A stretch of 8,083 nt of DNA from Bacteroidales bacterium Bact_07 (GCA_001603415.1 LUYY01000099.1:1-8083); one strand, 5' to 3'. Numbered from the stretch's first letter, positions 1 through 8,003 are shown. Notes: a model not told the origin generated them from the sequence alone. A program made the numbers and translations.

Positions 1-26
1 ATGTTTATCAAAAAAATTTAAGTCCC

Positions 27-2330
27 ATGAAACGTAAGCTAAAGATAAGGCAGAAAATTTTACTTTACATCCTAACGGTAACTGCTATTCTTTATGTAGC
101 CTCAGTAGGTTACATTCTTTGGCAATCGCGTAAAAATATCTATAGCGATGCCATTGAAAAGACCCAGCTAACGGCAAGGGTTTCGGCCAAAGAGGTTGGT
201 GCCATTTTTGAAAAAGATCTTGCCATTGTTCGTACTCTATCGCAGGCGTTCACCGTGTACAAAGATATGCCGCATGAACAATGGAAAAAGCTATTCCTTA
301 ACATGTATATTCCAGTACTCAAAGAAAACCCTGATATATATTCGTTGTGGGATAGCTGGGAGTATAAATCGTTTGTTCCCGGTTACGATAAGGATTACGG
401 AAGGTTTGTGATAACTACCTGGCGCGAGGGAAATGAAATAAAATGGTTGTATGACGAGCGTAGCATGAATGGCGACCCTCCTATTTATGGGAAGTATAAA
501 AAACTTGGTAGGGAAGCTATTTGGGAACCTTATGTAGATCAAGTAACTAAAGGAAAAGCAGATATAAAATTAATGATCACATACTTCTCCCCAGTTTATG
601 TTAATAATATGTTCGGGGGAATTGTAGCAAGCGATGTAAGCCTCGAAAGCCTTCAGGAAATGATTTCGAAAATCAAACCCGTTAAAGGGAGTTATGCTTA
701 CCTAATTTCCAATGAAGGAATCATTGCCGCCCACCCAAGTAAAGATTTTATCAATAAAAAGGTTGAAGAGGTTCTTAAGAATGACAACATAAAAGAAAGG
801 ATTGCCCAAAGAATATCAAAAGGCGAAGAGTTTTACTACACCACTACCGACGAAACCGGAAAGCAACTTCTCATTTGCCATTCGCCTATTATTGCAGGTA
901 AAACCACTACTCCTTGGTCATTAGCCCTTTCGGTGCCTGTTGATGTTATTATGGCAAATGCCAAGAAAACACTGTACGTTTCCTTATCTGTAAGCATAGC
1001 AGGTTTACTTGTCATAGTATTGCTATTGCTGTTTGTTTCCGATAACCTAACAAAACCAATTAGACGAATTACCGATATTCTTAAACGCATGGCTAAAGGT
1101 GAAGTATCGGAAGAACTTAAGGTTGAACTGAATACTGGTGATGAAATTGAGGAGATGGCATTAGCCCTTAACACCACCATCGATGGCATAGGCCATAAAA
1201 CAACCTTTGCCAACGAGATTGGGAAAGGGAACTACTCAACATACCTTGAGTTACTTAGCGATAAGGACGTGCTTGGAAAATCGCTAATACACATGCGCGA
1301 TAGCCTTAAAAAGGCGGCCGAAGAGGAAGAAAAACGTAAAATTGAGGATCAAAAACGCTCATGGGCAAACGAAGGGTATGCCAAATTTGGTGAGATACTT
1401 CGTCAAAACAACAACGATTTACAAAAACTTTGCGATAGTGTAATTGCAGCCCTTGTGAAGTACGTGGGGGCAAATCAGGGTGGTATTTTCCTGTGGAACG
1501 ATGAGGATAAATCGCACCAATACTTTGAGTTGGTTTCAGCTTTTGCATGGGATAGAAAGAAATACTTAACCAAGCAGATTGAAAAAGGCGAAGGCCTTGT
1601 TGGCGCATGCGCCCTGGAAAAGGAAACCATTTTCATGACCGATGTTCCCGACGATTACGTAAACATCACCTCTGGCTTAGGCGATGCAAACCCACGCTGC
1701 GTTATTCTTGTCCCCCTTAAGCACGAGGACGAAGTACTGGGTGTAATTGAAATGGCCTCGTTTAAAGTATTAGAAAAGCATGAGGTTGAATTTATTGAAA
1801 AGATTGCTGAGAGCATTGCTGCTACCATTCTCTCAGTTAAGATAAATGCTCGTACCAAAATGCTGCTTGAGCAATCGCAAATGCAGGCCGAAGAGATGAA
1901 AGCACAAGAAGAGGAAATGCGACAAAACATGGAAGAACTTCAGGCCACCCAGGAAGAGGTTGAACGTAAATCGGCCGAAATCGAGGAATTTATCAAGTCG
2001 ATTCACAACTCTGCCTATGTAATTGAATACGACCTGAATGGCAACATTCTCAATGTAAACGATTCCTTTATTCACTTTATTGGCGTACCACGTGAGCAAT
2101 TGATTGGCAGCCACCACAGCGACAACCTTGAACTTTCTGATGTACAAAAGAAAGAGTATGGCACATTCTGGGATAATCTGAAAGCCGGAATAAGCAAAAA
2201 GGTAAAAGCCACCATAACATGGAAAGGTAAATCCTACCATTTCCTTGAAACCTACATTCCTGTAAAGGATAGCGAGGGCAGAGTTTACAAGATTATGAAG
2301 CTTGCCTTTGAGGATGGTGAATTTAAGTAA
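27..2330 (+). CDS. Membrane sensor protein, dCache-HAMP-GAF-PAS, no output domain
   Basis: 767-residue inner-membrane signalling protein of unknown ligand. Seen in order: a short basic N-terminus; membrane segment 1 at about residues 11-32; an extracytoplasmic region at about 35-310 that fits a double Cache sensor (aromatic 'SLWDSWEYK' near 106, 'EPYVDQVTKG' near 167, a second lobe with 'AYLISNEGIIAAHP' at 224-237); membrane segment 2 at about 315-338; a HAMP linker at about 339-392; a second HAMP-like stretch at 394-435 (GKGNYS, then DVLGKSLIHMRDSL); a GAF domain at about 455-605; a Glu/Gln-rich coiled coil at about 608-652; and a PAS domain at about 653-763. The stop follows the PAS almost at once, so there is no histidine kinase, GGDEF, SpoIIE or methyl-accepting module. 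It probably signals through a partner protein or is a receptor whose output gene lies elsewhere. The ATG at 27 directly precedes the basic stretch and membrane segment; no ribosome-binding site is visible, as usual in Bacteroidota. Its promoter lies outside the window. Domain calls come from reading the sequence and the ligand is unknown. Confidence 0.88.
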   Translation: MKRKLKIRQKILLYILTVTAILYVASVGYILWQSRKNIYSDAIEKTQLTARVSAKEVGAIFEKDLAIVRTLSQAFTVYKDMPHEQWKKLFLNMYIPVLKENPDIYSLWDSWEYKSFVPGYDKDYGRFVITTWREGNEIKWLYDERSMNGDPPIYGKYKKLGREAIWEPYVDQVTKGKADIKLMITYFSPVYVNNMFGGIVASDVSLESLQEMISKIKPVKGSYAYLISNEGIIAAHPSKDFINKKVEEVLKNDNIKERIAQRISKGEEFYYTTTDETGKQLLICHSPIIAGKTTTPWSLALSVPVDVIMANAKKTLYVSLSVSIAGLLVIVLLLLFVSDNLTKPIRRITDILKRMAKGEVSEELKVELNTGDEIEEMALALNTTIDGIGHKTTFANEIGKGNYSTYLELLSDKDVLGKSLIHMRDSLKKAAEEEEKRKIEDQKRSWANEGYAKFGEILRQNNNDLQKLCDSVIAALVKYVGANQGGIFLWNDEDKSHQYFELVSAFAWDRKKYLTKQIEKGEGLVGACALEKETIFMTDVPDDYVNITSGLGDANPRCVILVPLKHEDEVLGVIEMASFKVLEKHEVEFIEKIAESIAATILSVKINARTKMLLEQSQMQAEEMKAQEEEMRQNMEELQATQEEVERKSAEIEEFIKSIHNSAYVIEYDLNGNILNVNDSFIHFIGVPREQLIGSHHSDNLELSDVQKKEYGTFWDNLKAGISKKVKATITWKGKSYHFLETYIPVKDSEGRVYKIMKLAFEDGEFK

Positions 2331-2336
2331 AAAATA

Positions 2337-2364
2337 AAGCGGCCTTTTAGGCCGCTTGTTTTTT
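2337..2364. terminator. Bidirectional intrinsic terminator between convergent genes
   Basis: A perfect 8-bp stem, AAGCGGCC (2337-2344) with GGCCGCTT (2350-2357), closes a 5-base loop TTTTA. On the plus strand a run of six T (2359-2364) follows it. On the minus strand the stem is followed by TATTTTTTAC (2336 down to 2327). It can therefore end the sensor mRNA and the sucAB mRNA alike. It fills nearly the whole gap between the two stop codons, and its T tracts run into both stop codons (2328-2330 on plus, 2365-2363 on minus). Confidence 0.9.
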
Positions 2365-3631
2365 ACAATCCAATTAGTTTCTTTAAAGGGTCATCGCCCC
2401 CAAACAACAATTTTTCTGGATTTTCAACCATACGTTTGATATCCATAAGGAATGCTGCCGAGTCCTTACCATCGATAATGCGGTGATCGTACGATAACGC
2501 AACATACATTATGGGTCTAATTTCCACTCGACCATTTATGGCTACAGGCCTATCCACAATGTTATGCATCCCCAGTATTGCCGATTGCGGATAATTGATT
2601 ATGGGGGTTGATAGCATTGAGCCAAAGATTCCTCCGTTAGTTATGGTAAAGGTACCACCATTTAGCTCATCGAGGGTTATTTTGCCCTCCCTGGACTTTG
2701 TAGCTAAACGTAGAATTTCCTTCTCAATATCGGCAAAACCAAGGGTATGGGCATTACGAATTACCGGAACCATCAAACCCTTTGGGGTTTGAACAGCTAT
2801 TCCCATATCTATGTAGTTTGGGGTAACTATGTCATCACCATCAATCATTGAATTAGTCATGGGATGAAGTTTTAACGCTTCAACTGCAGCCCGCACAAAA
2901 AACGACATCAACCCTAACTTAACACCATACTTTTGCTGAAAATCGCTTTGGTATTTGGTTCTGATCTCCTGAACACGGCTCATATCAACCTCGTTGAAGG
3001 TAGTAAGCATTGCCGTGGTATTCTTAGCCGTTACCAAGCGCTCGCTAACCTTTTTCCTAAGCTGCGACATTCGGTTGCGATCCTCGGAACGTTCGCCAGC
3101 CAATGTCGGGTTTGTAGGGTTAGCAATGGGATCGGTTTTGCTCAAAGCCTCCCTAACCATTTGCACATCGCTTGCAGTAATTCTCCTCAATCCATCAATA
3201 ACATCATCGATGCTGAGGTTATACTCATGCATTAGCTCACGGGCAAGCGGGGTAACCTTTACATTTTGACTTTTAGCCTCATTGGCTTGTTCCGTAACTT
3301 TTAATTCCTCTGCCTTTGCGTTTGAAACCTGAGCGGTTTCCTTTTCTACTATATCATTTTTTTCACCAACACTATTGGTTTTCAATGACTTTCCAGCAAA
3401 CGATGTATCAATCTTACAGCAAACCTCATTGACCTTTACCATGCCCTGCTCAACTACAATGGCGATTTTTCCTGATTCAGGAGCAATGATAGGCAGAGTT
3501 GCCTTTTCCGATTCAACCTCGGCAATCTCCTGATCTTTTTCTACAAAATCGCCATCGGAAACAAGCCAACGGGTAAGTTCAACTTCCGAAATCGACTCGC
3601 CTGGCGATGGAATTTTTACATCTATCAGCAT
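2363..3631 (-). CDS. sucB: 2-oxoglutarate dehydrogenase E2, dihydrolipoyl succinyltransferase
   Basis: E2 core of the cytoplasmic 2-oxoglutarate dehydrogenase complex: it takes the succinyl group from E1 on a lipoyl arm and passes it to CoA. 422 residues, a normal E2 length. Seen: one lipoyl domain at about 2-76 with the lipoylated lysine expected at K43 ('EVESEKAT', where ETDKV is more usual); a charged linker at about 78-124, poor in the Ala/Pro typical of E2 linkers; a peripheral-subunit-binding domain at about 126-156; a second linker; and the catalytic domain from about 184 ('RNRMSQLRKKVSERL') to the end, with the active-site 'YDHRIIDG' at 381-388 (H383, D387). 'TTFNEVDMS' at 210-218 is typical of SucB rather than PDH E2. 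The subunit-binding domain lacks the usual GTGxxGR loop. The start is the only ATG that keeps the whole lipoyl domain. It lies 23 bases after sucA on the same strand, so the two are co-transcribed; a hairpin terminator follows directly. Confidence 0.96.
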   Translation of the reverse strand: MLIDVKIPSPGESISEVELTRWLVSDGDFVEKDQEIAEVESEKATLPIIAPESGKIAIVVEQGMVKVNEVCCKIDTSFAGKSLKTNSVGEKNDIVEKETAQVSNAKAEELKVTEQANEAKSQNVKVTPLARELMHEYNLSIDDVIDGLRRITASDVQMVREALSKTDPIANPTNPTLAGERSEDRNRMSQLRKKVSERLVTAKNTTAMLTTFNEVDMSRVQEIRTKYQSDFQQKYGVKLGLMSFFVRAAVEALKLHPMTNSMIDGDDIVTPNYIDMGIAVQTPKGLMVPVIRNAHTLGFADIEKEILRLATKSREGKITLDELNGGTFTITNGGIFGSMLSTPIINYPQSAILGMHNIVDRPVAINGRVEIRPIMYVALSYDHRIIDGKDSAAFLMDIKRMVENPEKLLFGGDDPLKKLIGL

Positions 3632-3654
3632 AGTTACAATATTTTATGGTTTTA

Positions 3655-6453
3655 CTACTTGCGTTCAAAATACTCGTACTGGTTAAGCCTGTCGAATCGT
3701 TTTGAACCCTCCTCGCATTGCAATCCGCAATACTTATTCTTAAGCTCACAGGTGCAAGGCCTAAATACCTTAGTTACTATTTCTTTTTGCTCCAGATTAT
3801 GAATTTTGCTCAAACCAACAGCAGGGCTCCCGCTTGGTGCACGTGAAATAACCTCAAGTGGAACACCAATAACTTTATCCTTAACAAAATTCCATCCACC
3901 CATGTTTTGAGGTTCTTCCTGAACCCAAAGCCATTTTTTAGCATTTGGATACCTTTCAATGACCCTGGCAATTTGATTGGATGGGAAAGGATATAGCTGT
4001 TCAACCCGAACCAAGGCAATATCTGTAACATCAAGTTCCTCCTTGCGCTGCAGTAGATCGTAGTATATCTTTCCGCTACAGAAAACAACCCGTGATACCG
4101 ATTTTTCATCAACATTGGTATCATCAATTACCTCATTGAATACTCCATTTTCAAGTTCCTGTAAGGTTGAAATGTTCTTAGGATGACGAAGTATGCTTTT
4201 GGGTGTAAAAACCACCAGCGGGGTTCTGAAATCGCGCTTTAGTTGCCTGCGCAGGGCATGGAAGAAGTTGGCAGGGGTTGTAGCATTTACAATTTGCATA
4301 TTATTTCGTGCGGCAAGGGTAAGAAATCTCTCAATTCGGGCGCTCGAATGCTCAGGGCCTTGGCCCTCGAAACCGTGTGGCAAAAGCAGCACTAAACCCG
4401 ACTGTAGCCCCCACTTATCTTCGGCCGAACTTAAATATTGATCAATTATAACCTGGGCCACATTGTGGAAATCGCCAAATTGAGCCTCCCAGATCGTAAG
4501 CCCATTAGGTAAAGCCACAGAATAACCGTACTCAAAACCTAATACAGCATACTCCGAAAGCAGACTATTGTAAACCGAAAAAGAAGCCTTTGCGCCTTGA
4601 ATATATTGAAGAGGATAGTATTTCTCCTCGCTTCCTTGAATTGAGTAAACTGAATGGCGATGCGAGAAAGTCCCCCTTTCGGAATCTTGCCCGCTTAAAC
4701 GAACGGGATGCCCTTCGGCAATGAGAGTTCCGTAAGCTAAAAGTTCAGCCATTGCCCAATCAACCCTTTGTTGATTATAGTTCTCGCGTCGTTCATCTAT
4801 AATCTTTACTAACTTTTTGAAAAGATCGACCCCACTGGGCAGCTCAATCAATACTTTCGATACCCTGTCGAGTTCATTTCGGCTTACACCGGTTTCAGGC
4901 GATTTCTCAAAATCGTGATGGGTTGAATACCTGTAGCCAGATGACTTTTCGGGAATGAACCGACCTATTCTGATTTTAGGGTTTGCCTGTGCAAACACAA
5001 AACGCTCTTCGAGCATGGTATCGTAATCCTTTCGGATAGCAGCGGCATCGTCAACTGAAATCACCTTTGCATCAACCAACTTGGATGTATATATATCCCT
5101 TACATTGGGATGTTTAGCAATCAAATCGTAAAGAACAGGCTGGGTAAAGCGCGGTTCATCGCCCTCGTTATGGCCATACTTGCGATATCCGAGTAAGTCG
5201 ATGAACACATCGCGATGAAAAATTTGACGGAACTCAACCGCAATACGAACTACATGCAGTAATGCTTCCGGATCATCGGCATTAACGTGAAAGACCGGCG
5301 ATAAGGTTACCTTAGCCACATCGGTTGAATAGGTGCTGCTGCGGGCATCGGTATAGTTTGTGGTAAAACCAACCTGATTGTTGAGAACAATATGAATGGT
5401 TCCACCGGTTGAATACCCATTGAGACGCGACATTTGAATGGTTTCGTAAACCACACCCTGCGCAGCAACCGCAGCATCACCATGTATTACTATGGGAATC
5501 AAACTATTAACATCACCTTGGTGAGCATCTTCAATCCGGGCCCGGGCTATTCCTTCGGCAACCGGGCCAACGGTTTCAAGGTGCGACGGGTTTGGCACAA
5601 GGTGCAGCCTAACCGATTTCCCTTTATCGGTTTCAATGGTGTTGCTATACCCTAAATGGTACTTAACATCCCCAAGGGTTGACTCATCATCGTATGCTTC
5701 GCCAATAAACTCAGCAAAAATTTCCTCGTAGGGCTTACGCATGATATTAGTTATCACGTTTAGCCTTCCCCTATGGGCCATGCCAATTACAAACTCCTTG
5801 ACACCATGCTCAGCGCCATGCTCAATGGTGGCGTCAAGAGCTGGAATTAAGGCTTCGAGTCCCTCAAGGGAAAAACGCTTTTGACCTACAAATTTTCGAT
5901 GTATAAATTGCTCAAACCCAACCGCTGCTGTTAAATGGTAAAGTATATGTTTTTGTTGTTCAGGACTAAACTCGGTGTGATTCAATGTACCTTCCACTTT
6001 GCCTTGAATCCATCCAACAAGTTCTGGTTCACGCATGTACATATACTCCACACCGATGCTACTGCAGTATATCCTATTAAGCCTATCAATTATGTCGGCT
6101 AGTGTACCATTGGGTAATCCAATAATTTCGCCAGCTTTAAACCGATTGCTTAAATCATCTTTTGTTAGTCCAAAGTTTTCGATATCGAGGGTAGGCTTGT
6201 GGCTTCGACGCGTCCTAACCGGGTTGGTTTTGGTGAATAGATGCCCACGCATCCGGTATGCATCTATCAATTTAATCACCTTAAATTCCGATTCAGTTAC
6301 ACATTCCTTTGTGCCGAACGAACCTGAAATGGCCAAATCGAAACCCATAAAAAACTTTTGCCAACCCTCATCAACCGAATGGGGATTGTTTTTCCACATC
6401 CGATAAAGCTCCTCAATTGCCTTTGGTTCAATATTGCCTAATATATTTTCCAT
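3655..6453 (-). CDS. sucA: 2-oxoglutarate dehydrogenase E1 component
   Basis: Thiamine-diphosphate-dependent decarboxylase that opens the 2-oxoglutarate dehydrogenase reaction and succinylates the lipoyl arm of SucB. 932 residues from the ATG at 6453, close to E. coli SucA (933). An in-frame GTG two codons upstream (6459) would give 934 residues; the ATG is preferred because it is the stronger start codon and leads straight into 'MENILGNIEPKAIEELYRMW'. Seen, in ATG numbering: N-terminal E2-interaction helix at about 8-38; 'GMAHRGRLNV' at 224-233; 'NPSHLETVGPV' at 288-298; the ThDP/Mg site 'HGDAAVAAQG' at 324-333 followed by 'NNQVGFTT' at 358-365; 'FHVNADDPEA' near 390; 'RKYGHNEGDEP' near 424; and the pyrimidine-binding half with 'RLSGQDSERGTFSHRH' near 585, 'IWEAQFGDF' near 654 and 'GQGPEHSSARIERF' near 697. 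After the usual family end at about residue 897 comes an extra tail of some 35 residues with four cysteines. No E3 gene is nearby. Confidence 0.97.
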   Translation of the reverse strand: MENILGNIEPKAIEELYRMWKNNPHSVDEGWQKFFMGFDLAISGSFGTKECVTESEFKVIKLIDAYRMRGHLFTKTNPVRTRRSHKPTLDIENFGLTKDDLSNRFKAGEIIGLPNGTLADIIDRLNRIYCSSIGVEYMYMREPELVGWIQGKVEGTLNHTEFSPEQQKHILYHLTAAVGFEQFIHRKFVGQKRFSLEGLEALIPALDATIEHGAEHGVKEFVIGMAHRGRLNVITNIMRKPYEEIFAEFIGEAYDDESTLGDVKYHLGYSNTIETDKGKSVRLHLVPNPSHLETVGPVAEGIARARIEDAHQGDVNSLIPIVIHGDAAVAAQGVVYETIQMSRLNGYSTGGTIHIVLNNQVGFTTNYTDARSSTYSTDVAKVTLSPVFHVNADDPEALLHVVRIAVEFRQIFHRDVFIDLLGYRKYGHNEGDEPRFTQPVLYDLIAKHPNVRDIYTSKLVDAKVISVDDAAAIRKDYDTMLEERFVFAQANPKIRIGRFIPEKSSGYRYSTHHDFEKSPETGVSRNELDRVSKVLIELPSGVDLFKKLVKIIDERRENYNQQRVDWAMAELLAYGTLIAEGHPVRLSGQDSERGTFSHRHSVYSIQGSEEKYYPLQYIQGAKASFSVYNSLLSEYAVLGFEYGYSVALPNGLTIWEAQFGDFHNVAQVIIDQYLSSAEDKWGLQSGLVLLLPHGFEGQGPEHSSARIERFLTLAARNNMQIVNATTPANFFHALRRQLKRDFRTPLVVFTPKSILRHPKNISTLQELENGVFNEVIDDTNVDEKSVSRVVFCSGKIYYDLLQRKEELDVTDIALVRVEQLYPFPSNQIARVIERYPNAKKWLWVQEEPQNMGGWNFVKDKVIGVPLEVISRAPSGSPAVGLSKIHNLEQKEIVTKVFRPCTCELKNKYCGLQCEEGSKRFDRLNQYEYFERK

Positions 6454-6481
6454 ACACACTATTTTTCACTAACCAACACTC

Positions 6482-6499
6482 GAACTATCTTTAAAGTTC
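6482..6499. repeat. Small inverted repeat upstream of sucA
   Basis: GAACT (6482-6486) and AGTTC (6495-6499) are perfect inverted copies with an 8-base AT-rich spacer that itself overlaps the palindrome CTTTAAAG. It lies 29-46 bases before the sucA ATG, in the 81-base gap after the upstream gene. It could be an operator half-site pair or a weak leader hairpin, but five-base arms in AT-rich DNA also arise by chance. No Bacteroidota-type -7 box (TANNTTTG) was found in this gap, and no convincing terminator beyond a bare T7 run at 6521-6527. Confidence 0.2.
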
Positions 6500-6534
6500 A
6501 ATGCTTACTTGAATTTTGCTAAAAAAACAATGTT

Positions 6535-7941
6535 TCAACCAGGGAATCCGAACAGTTTTTTTTGCTTAATGGTTTTTACCACATACTTTGGCACCATGCT
6601 TTCCCAGCGATTATCGTTATGTTGCAGCAAGTTCAAAACCTCGTCCGATGTAATTTTGAGCCACTCCTCGTTAACACCCGAAAGGCTAACTATTAAATCG
6701 TTCTGTTTCAGGTAGCGGTAGATGTGCATCACATCATCGGGTAGTTGAAGATCGTTGATGTTCATGATTTTACCCGTTTTTCGATCCAATGCCGGGTAGA
6801 TGTAGAATTTTGTTCGAGCAGGGAACATCTTCCCCACCGCTTCGAGCAGGCCTCCTGCTAAGTTTGCATAGTACGATTTATCGAGCACCTTCACAAAAGT
6901 GGGAATCCCCATTACAATTCTTAGATTTTTATGCTTAAACCGTCCAAAGTAATCAACCAGCTTGTAAAACTCCTTAAAGTTTGATATCAAAACATTTTGA
7001 CCCATGCCATTGAGCAAATCAACGCGATCCAAAAAATCGCGCTCCTTAAGCTCTCCCTCCTCAAGTAGATTATTTAGAGTGATTTCACAGATCTGAAGGG
7101 TATTATCAGGCTTAAACAGGGCATTTTTCTTAAAATGGGCATAGGATGTTTTAAGAATATCGAATCCCACGTAGGTAATTGGCCTGAAACGTCCCCTAAG
7201 AACAAGTGCATTTTTCTTATAAAGCATGTCGTCGGGTTCCTGGATATTGCCGTAACGGTCGAAAAATATAGCCGAAGTCATGCCGTTTTTTACGAGTTGT
7301 ACGCCAAGTAGCCTATTATCAACATAAGCCAAATCGGGGCCATTCATCCGAACCATGGTAATCTCAACCCTATCCGAAGTAAGATTATCCATTAACGACT
7401 GTAAAAATAGCGTTGGGCTGTTGTAGTAAAAGAAACATGCGTAAATCAAGTTTACACCAAGAACTCCAAGCGTGTACTGCTGCAAAAGACCATCATTCTC
7501 ATTAAGCCGAACGTGAATTACCACTTCGTTGGGTTCGCGTTGCTTTGTTAGTTCAAAACGCACCCCCAACCAACCATGCCCTTGATTATCCTTTCGAAAG
7601 TTGAGCGTTTCAACGGTATTGGCAAAGACAAAGTAGCGTTTTTCAGGTGTACGTTCGGAATCCAATACCTCTAAAAGCTGACTGTACTCAGCGGCCAGCA
7701 TTTGCTGTAAACGCTTTAGACACACGTATCTACCGCTATCGCCCTCGCTGTAAAGGTAATCGCTAAAAACTTTATCGTAGGCCGATATGGTTTTAGCAAT
7801 GGTACCCGATGCACCTCCAGCCTGAAAAAAAGCTCGGGCTACCTCTTGTCCACCGCCAATTTCGGCAATAGTGCCGTAAAATTTAGGGTCAAGGTTAACG
7901 GCTAAAGCCTTTCGCCTTGTGGTTAAAACTTCACGATTCAT
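6535..7941 (-). CDS. Conserved protein of unknown function, 468 residues
   Basis: I recognise this as a widespread but uncharacterised bacterial family and cannot give a function. Seen: no signal peptide and no clear membrane helix, so probably cytoplasmic. The most family-like stretches are the N-terminus 'MNREVLTTRRKALAVNLDP', a glycine-rich segment at 27-56 (EIGGGQEVARAFFQAGGASG, then TIAKTISAYD), 'GHGWLGVRFE' at 121-130, a hydrophobic 'LGVLGVNLIYACFFYY' at 158-173, 'NGMGQNVLISNFKEFYKLVD' at 311-330, and 'MGIPTFVKVLDKSYYANLAG' at 344-363 followed by GLLEAVGKMFP. From memory, relatives carry database names such as TonB-dependent receptor or nicotinate-nucleotide adenylyltransferase. Neither fits: there is no signal peptide, plug or beta-barrel pattern, and no (H/T)xGH nucleotidyltransferase motif. 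The ATG at 7941 gives the family-like N-terminus. It lies 81 bases upstream of sucA on the same strand, with no strong terminator between, so co-transcription is possible but unproven. Confidence 0.85.
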   Translation of the reverse strand: MNREVLTTRRKALAVNLDPKFYGTIAEIGGGQEVARAFFQAGGASGTIAKTISAYDKVFSDYLYSEGDSGRYVCLKRLQQMLAAEYSQLLEVLDSERTPEKRYFVFANTVETLNFRKDNQGHGWLGVRFELTKQREPNEVVIHVRLNENDGLLQQYTLGVLGVNLIYACFFYYNSPTLFLQSLMDNLTSDRVEITMVRMNGPDLAYVDNRLLGVQLVKNGMTSAIFFDRYGNIQEPDDMLYKKNALVLRGRFRPITYVGFDILKTSYAHFKKNALFKPDNTLQICEITLNNLLEEGELKERDFLDRVDLLNGMGQNVLISNFKEFYKLVDYFGRFKHKNLRIVMGIPTFVKVLDKSYYANLAGGLLEAVGKMFPARTKFYIYPALDRKTGKIMNINDLQLPDDVMHIYRYLKQNDLIVSLSGVNEEWLKITSDEVLNLLQHNDNRWESMVPKYVVKTIKQKKLFGFPG

Positions 7942-7984
7942 GAACTCGTTTTGTATAAAATTACAAAAAAATATGAAGTTTGTT

Positions 7985-7992
7985 CAAATAGA
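7985..7992 (-). promoter_or_regulatory. Possible -7 box for the minus-strand genes
   Basis: Read on the minus strand the site is TCTATTTG, seven of eight bases of the Bacteroidota -7 consensus TANNTTTG. It lies 44-51 bases before the start codon at 7941, a sensible distance for a short leader. No TTG -33 element is visible at the right spacing, so this is only a weak candidate in AT-rich DNA. Confidence 0.2.
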
Positions 7993-8003
7993 TATCCAAC
8001 TAA

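Noticed and set aside
1..21. Tiny open frame ATG-TTT-ATC-AAA-AAA-ATT-TAA before the sensor gene
   Set aside because: Six codons at the window edge in AT-rich DNA, with no visible start signal or leader-peptide pattern; most likely chance.
836..1213. 125-codon minus-strand frame inside the sensor gene
   Set aside because: Antisense to a clearly coding region with intact domains; Ser/Ile/Val-rich composition typical of a reverse-frame shadow.
3810..4127. 105-codon open frame within sucA in another frame
   Set aside because: It lies wholly inside a well-supported conserved gene and its translation shows no domain pattern; a shadow frame.
6521..6534. T7 run on the minus strand after the unknown gene as a possible terminator
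   Set aside because: The only inverted repeat beside it (AAACA-T-TGTTT) has a one-base loop and no GC pairs, too weak for an intrinsic terminator.
6454..6534. Promoter for sucAB
   Set aside because: No TANNTTTG box was found; the nearest string, TAAGCATTG on the minus strand, has the wrong spacing between its halves.
6509..6715. Plus-strand frame of 68 codons overlapping the end of the unknown gene
   Set aside because: Overlaps the conserved 3' end of the minus-strand gene and encodes no recognisable pattern.
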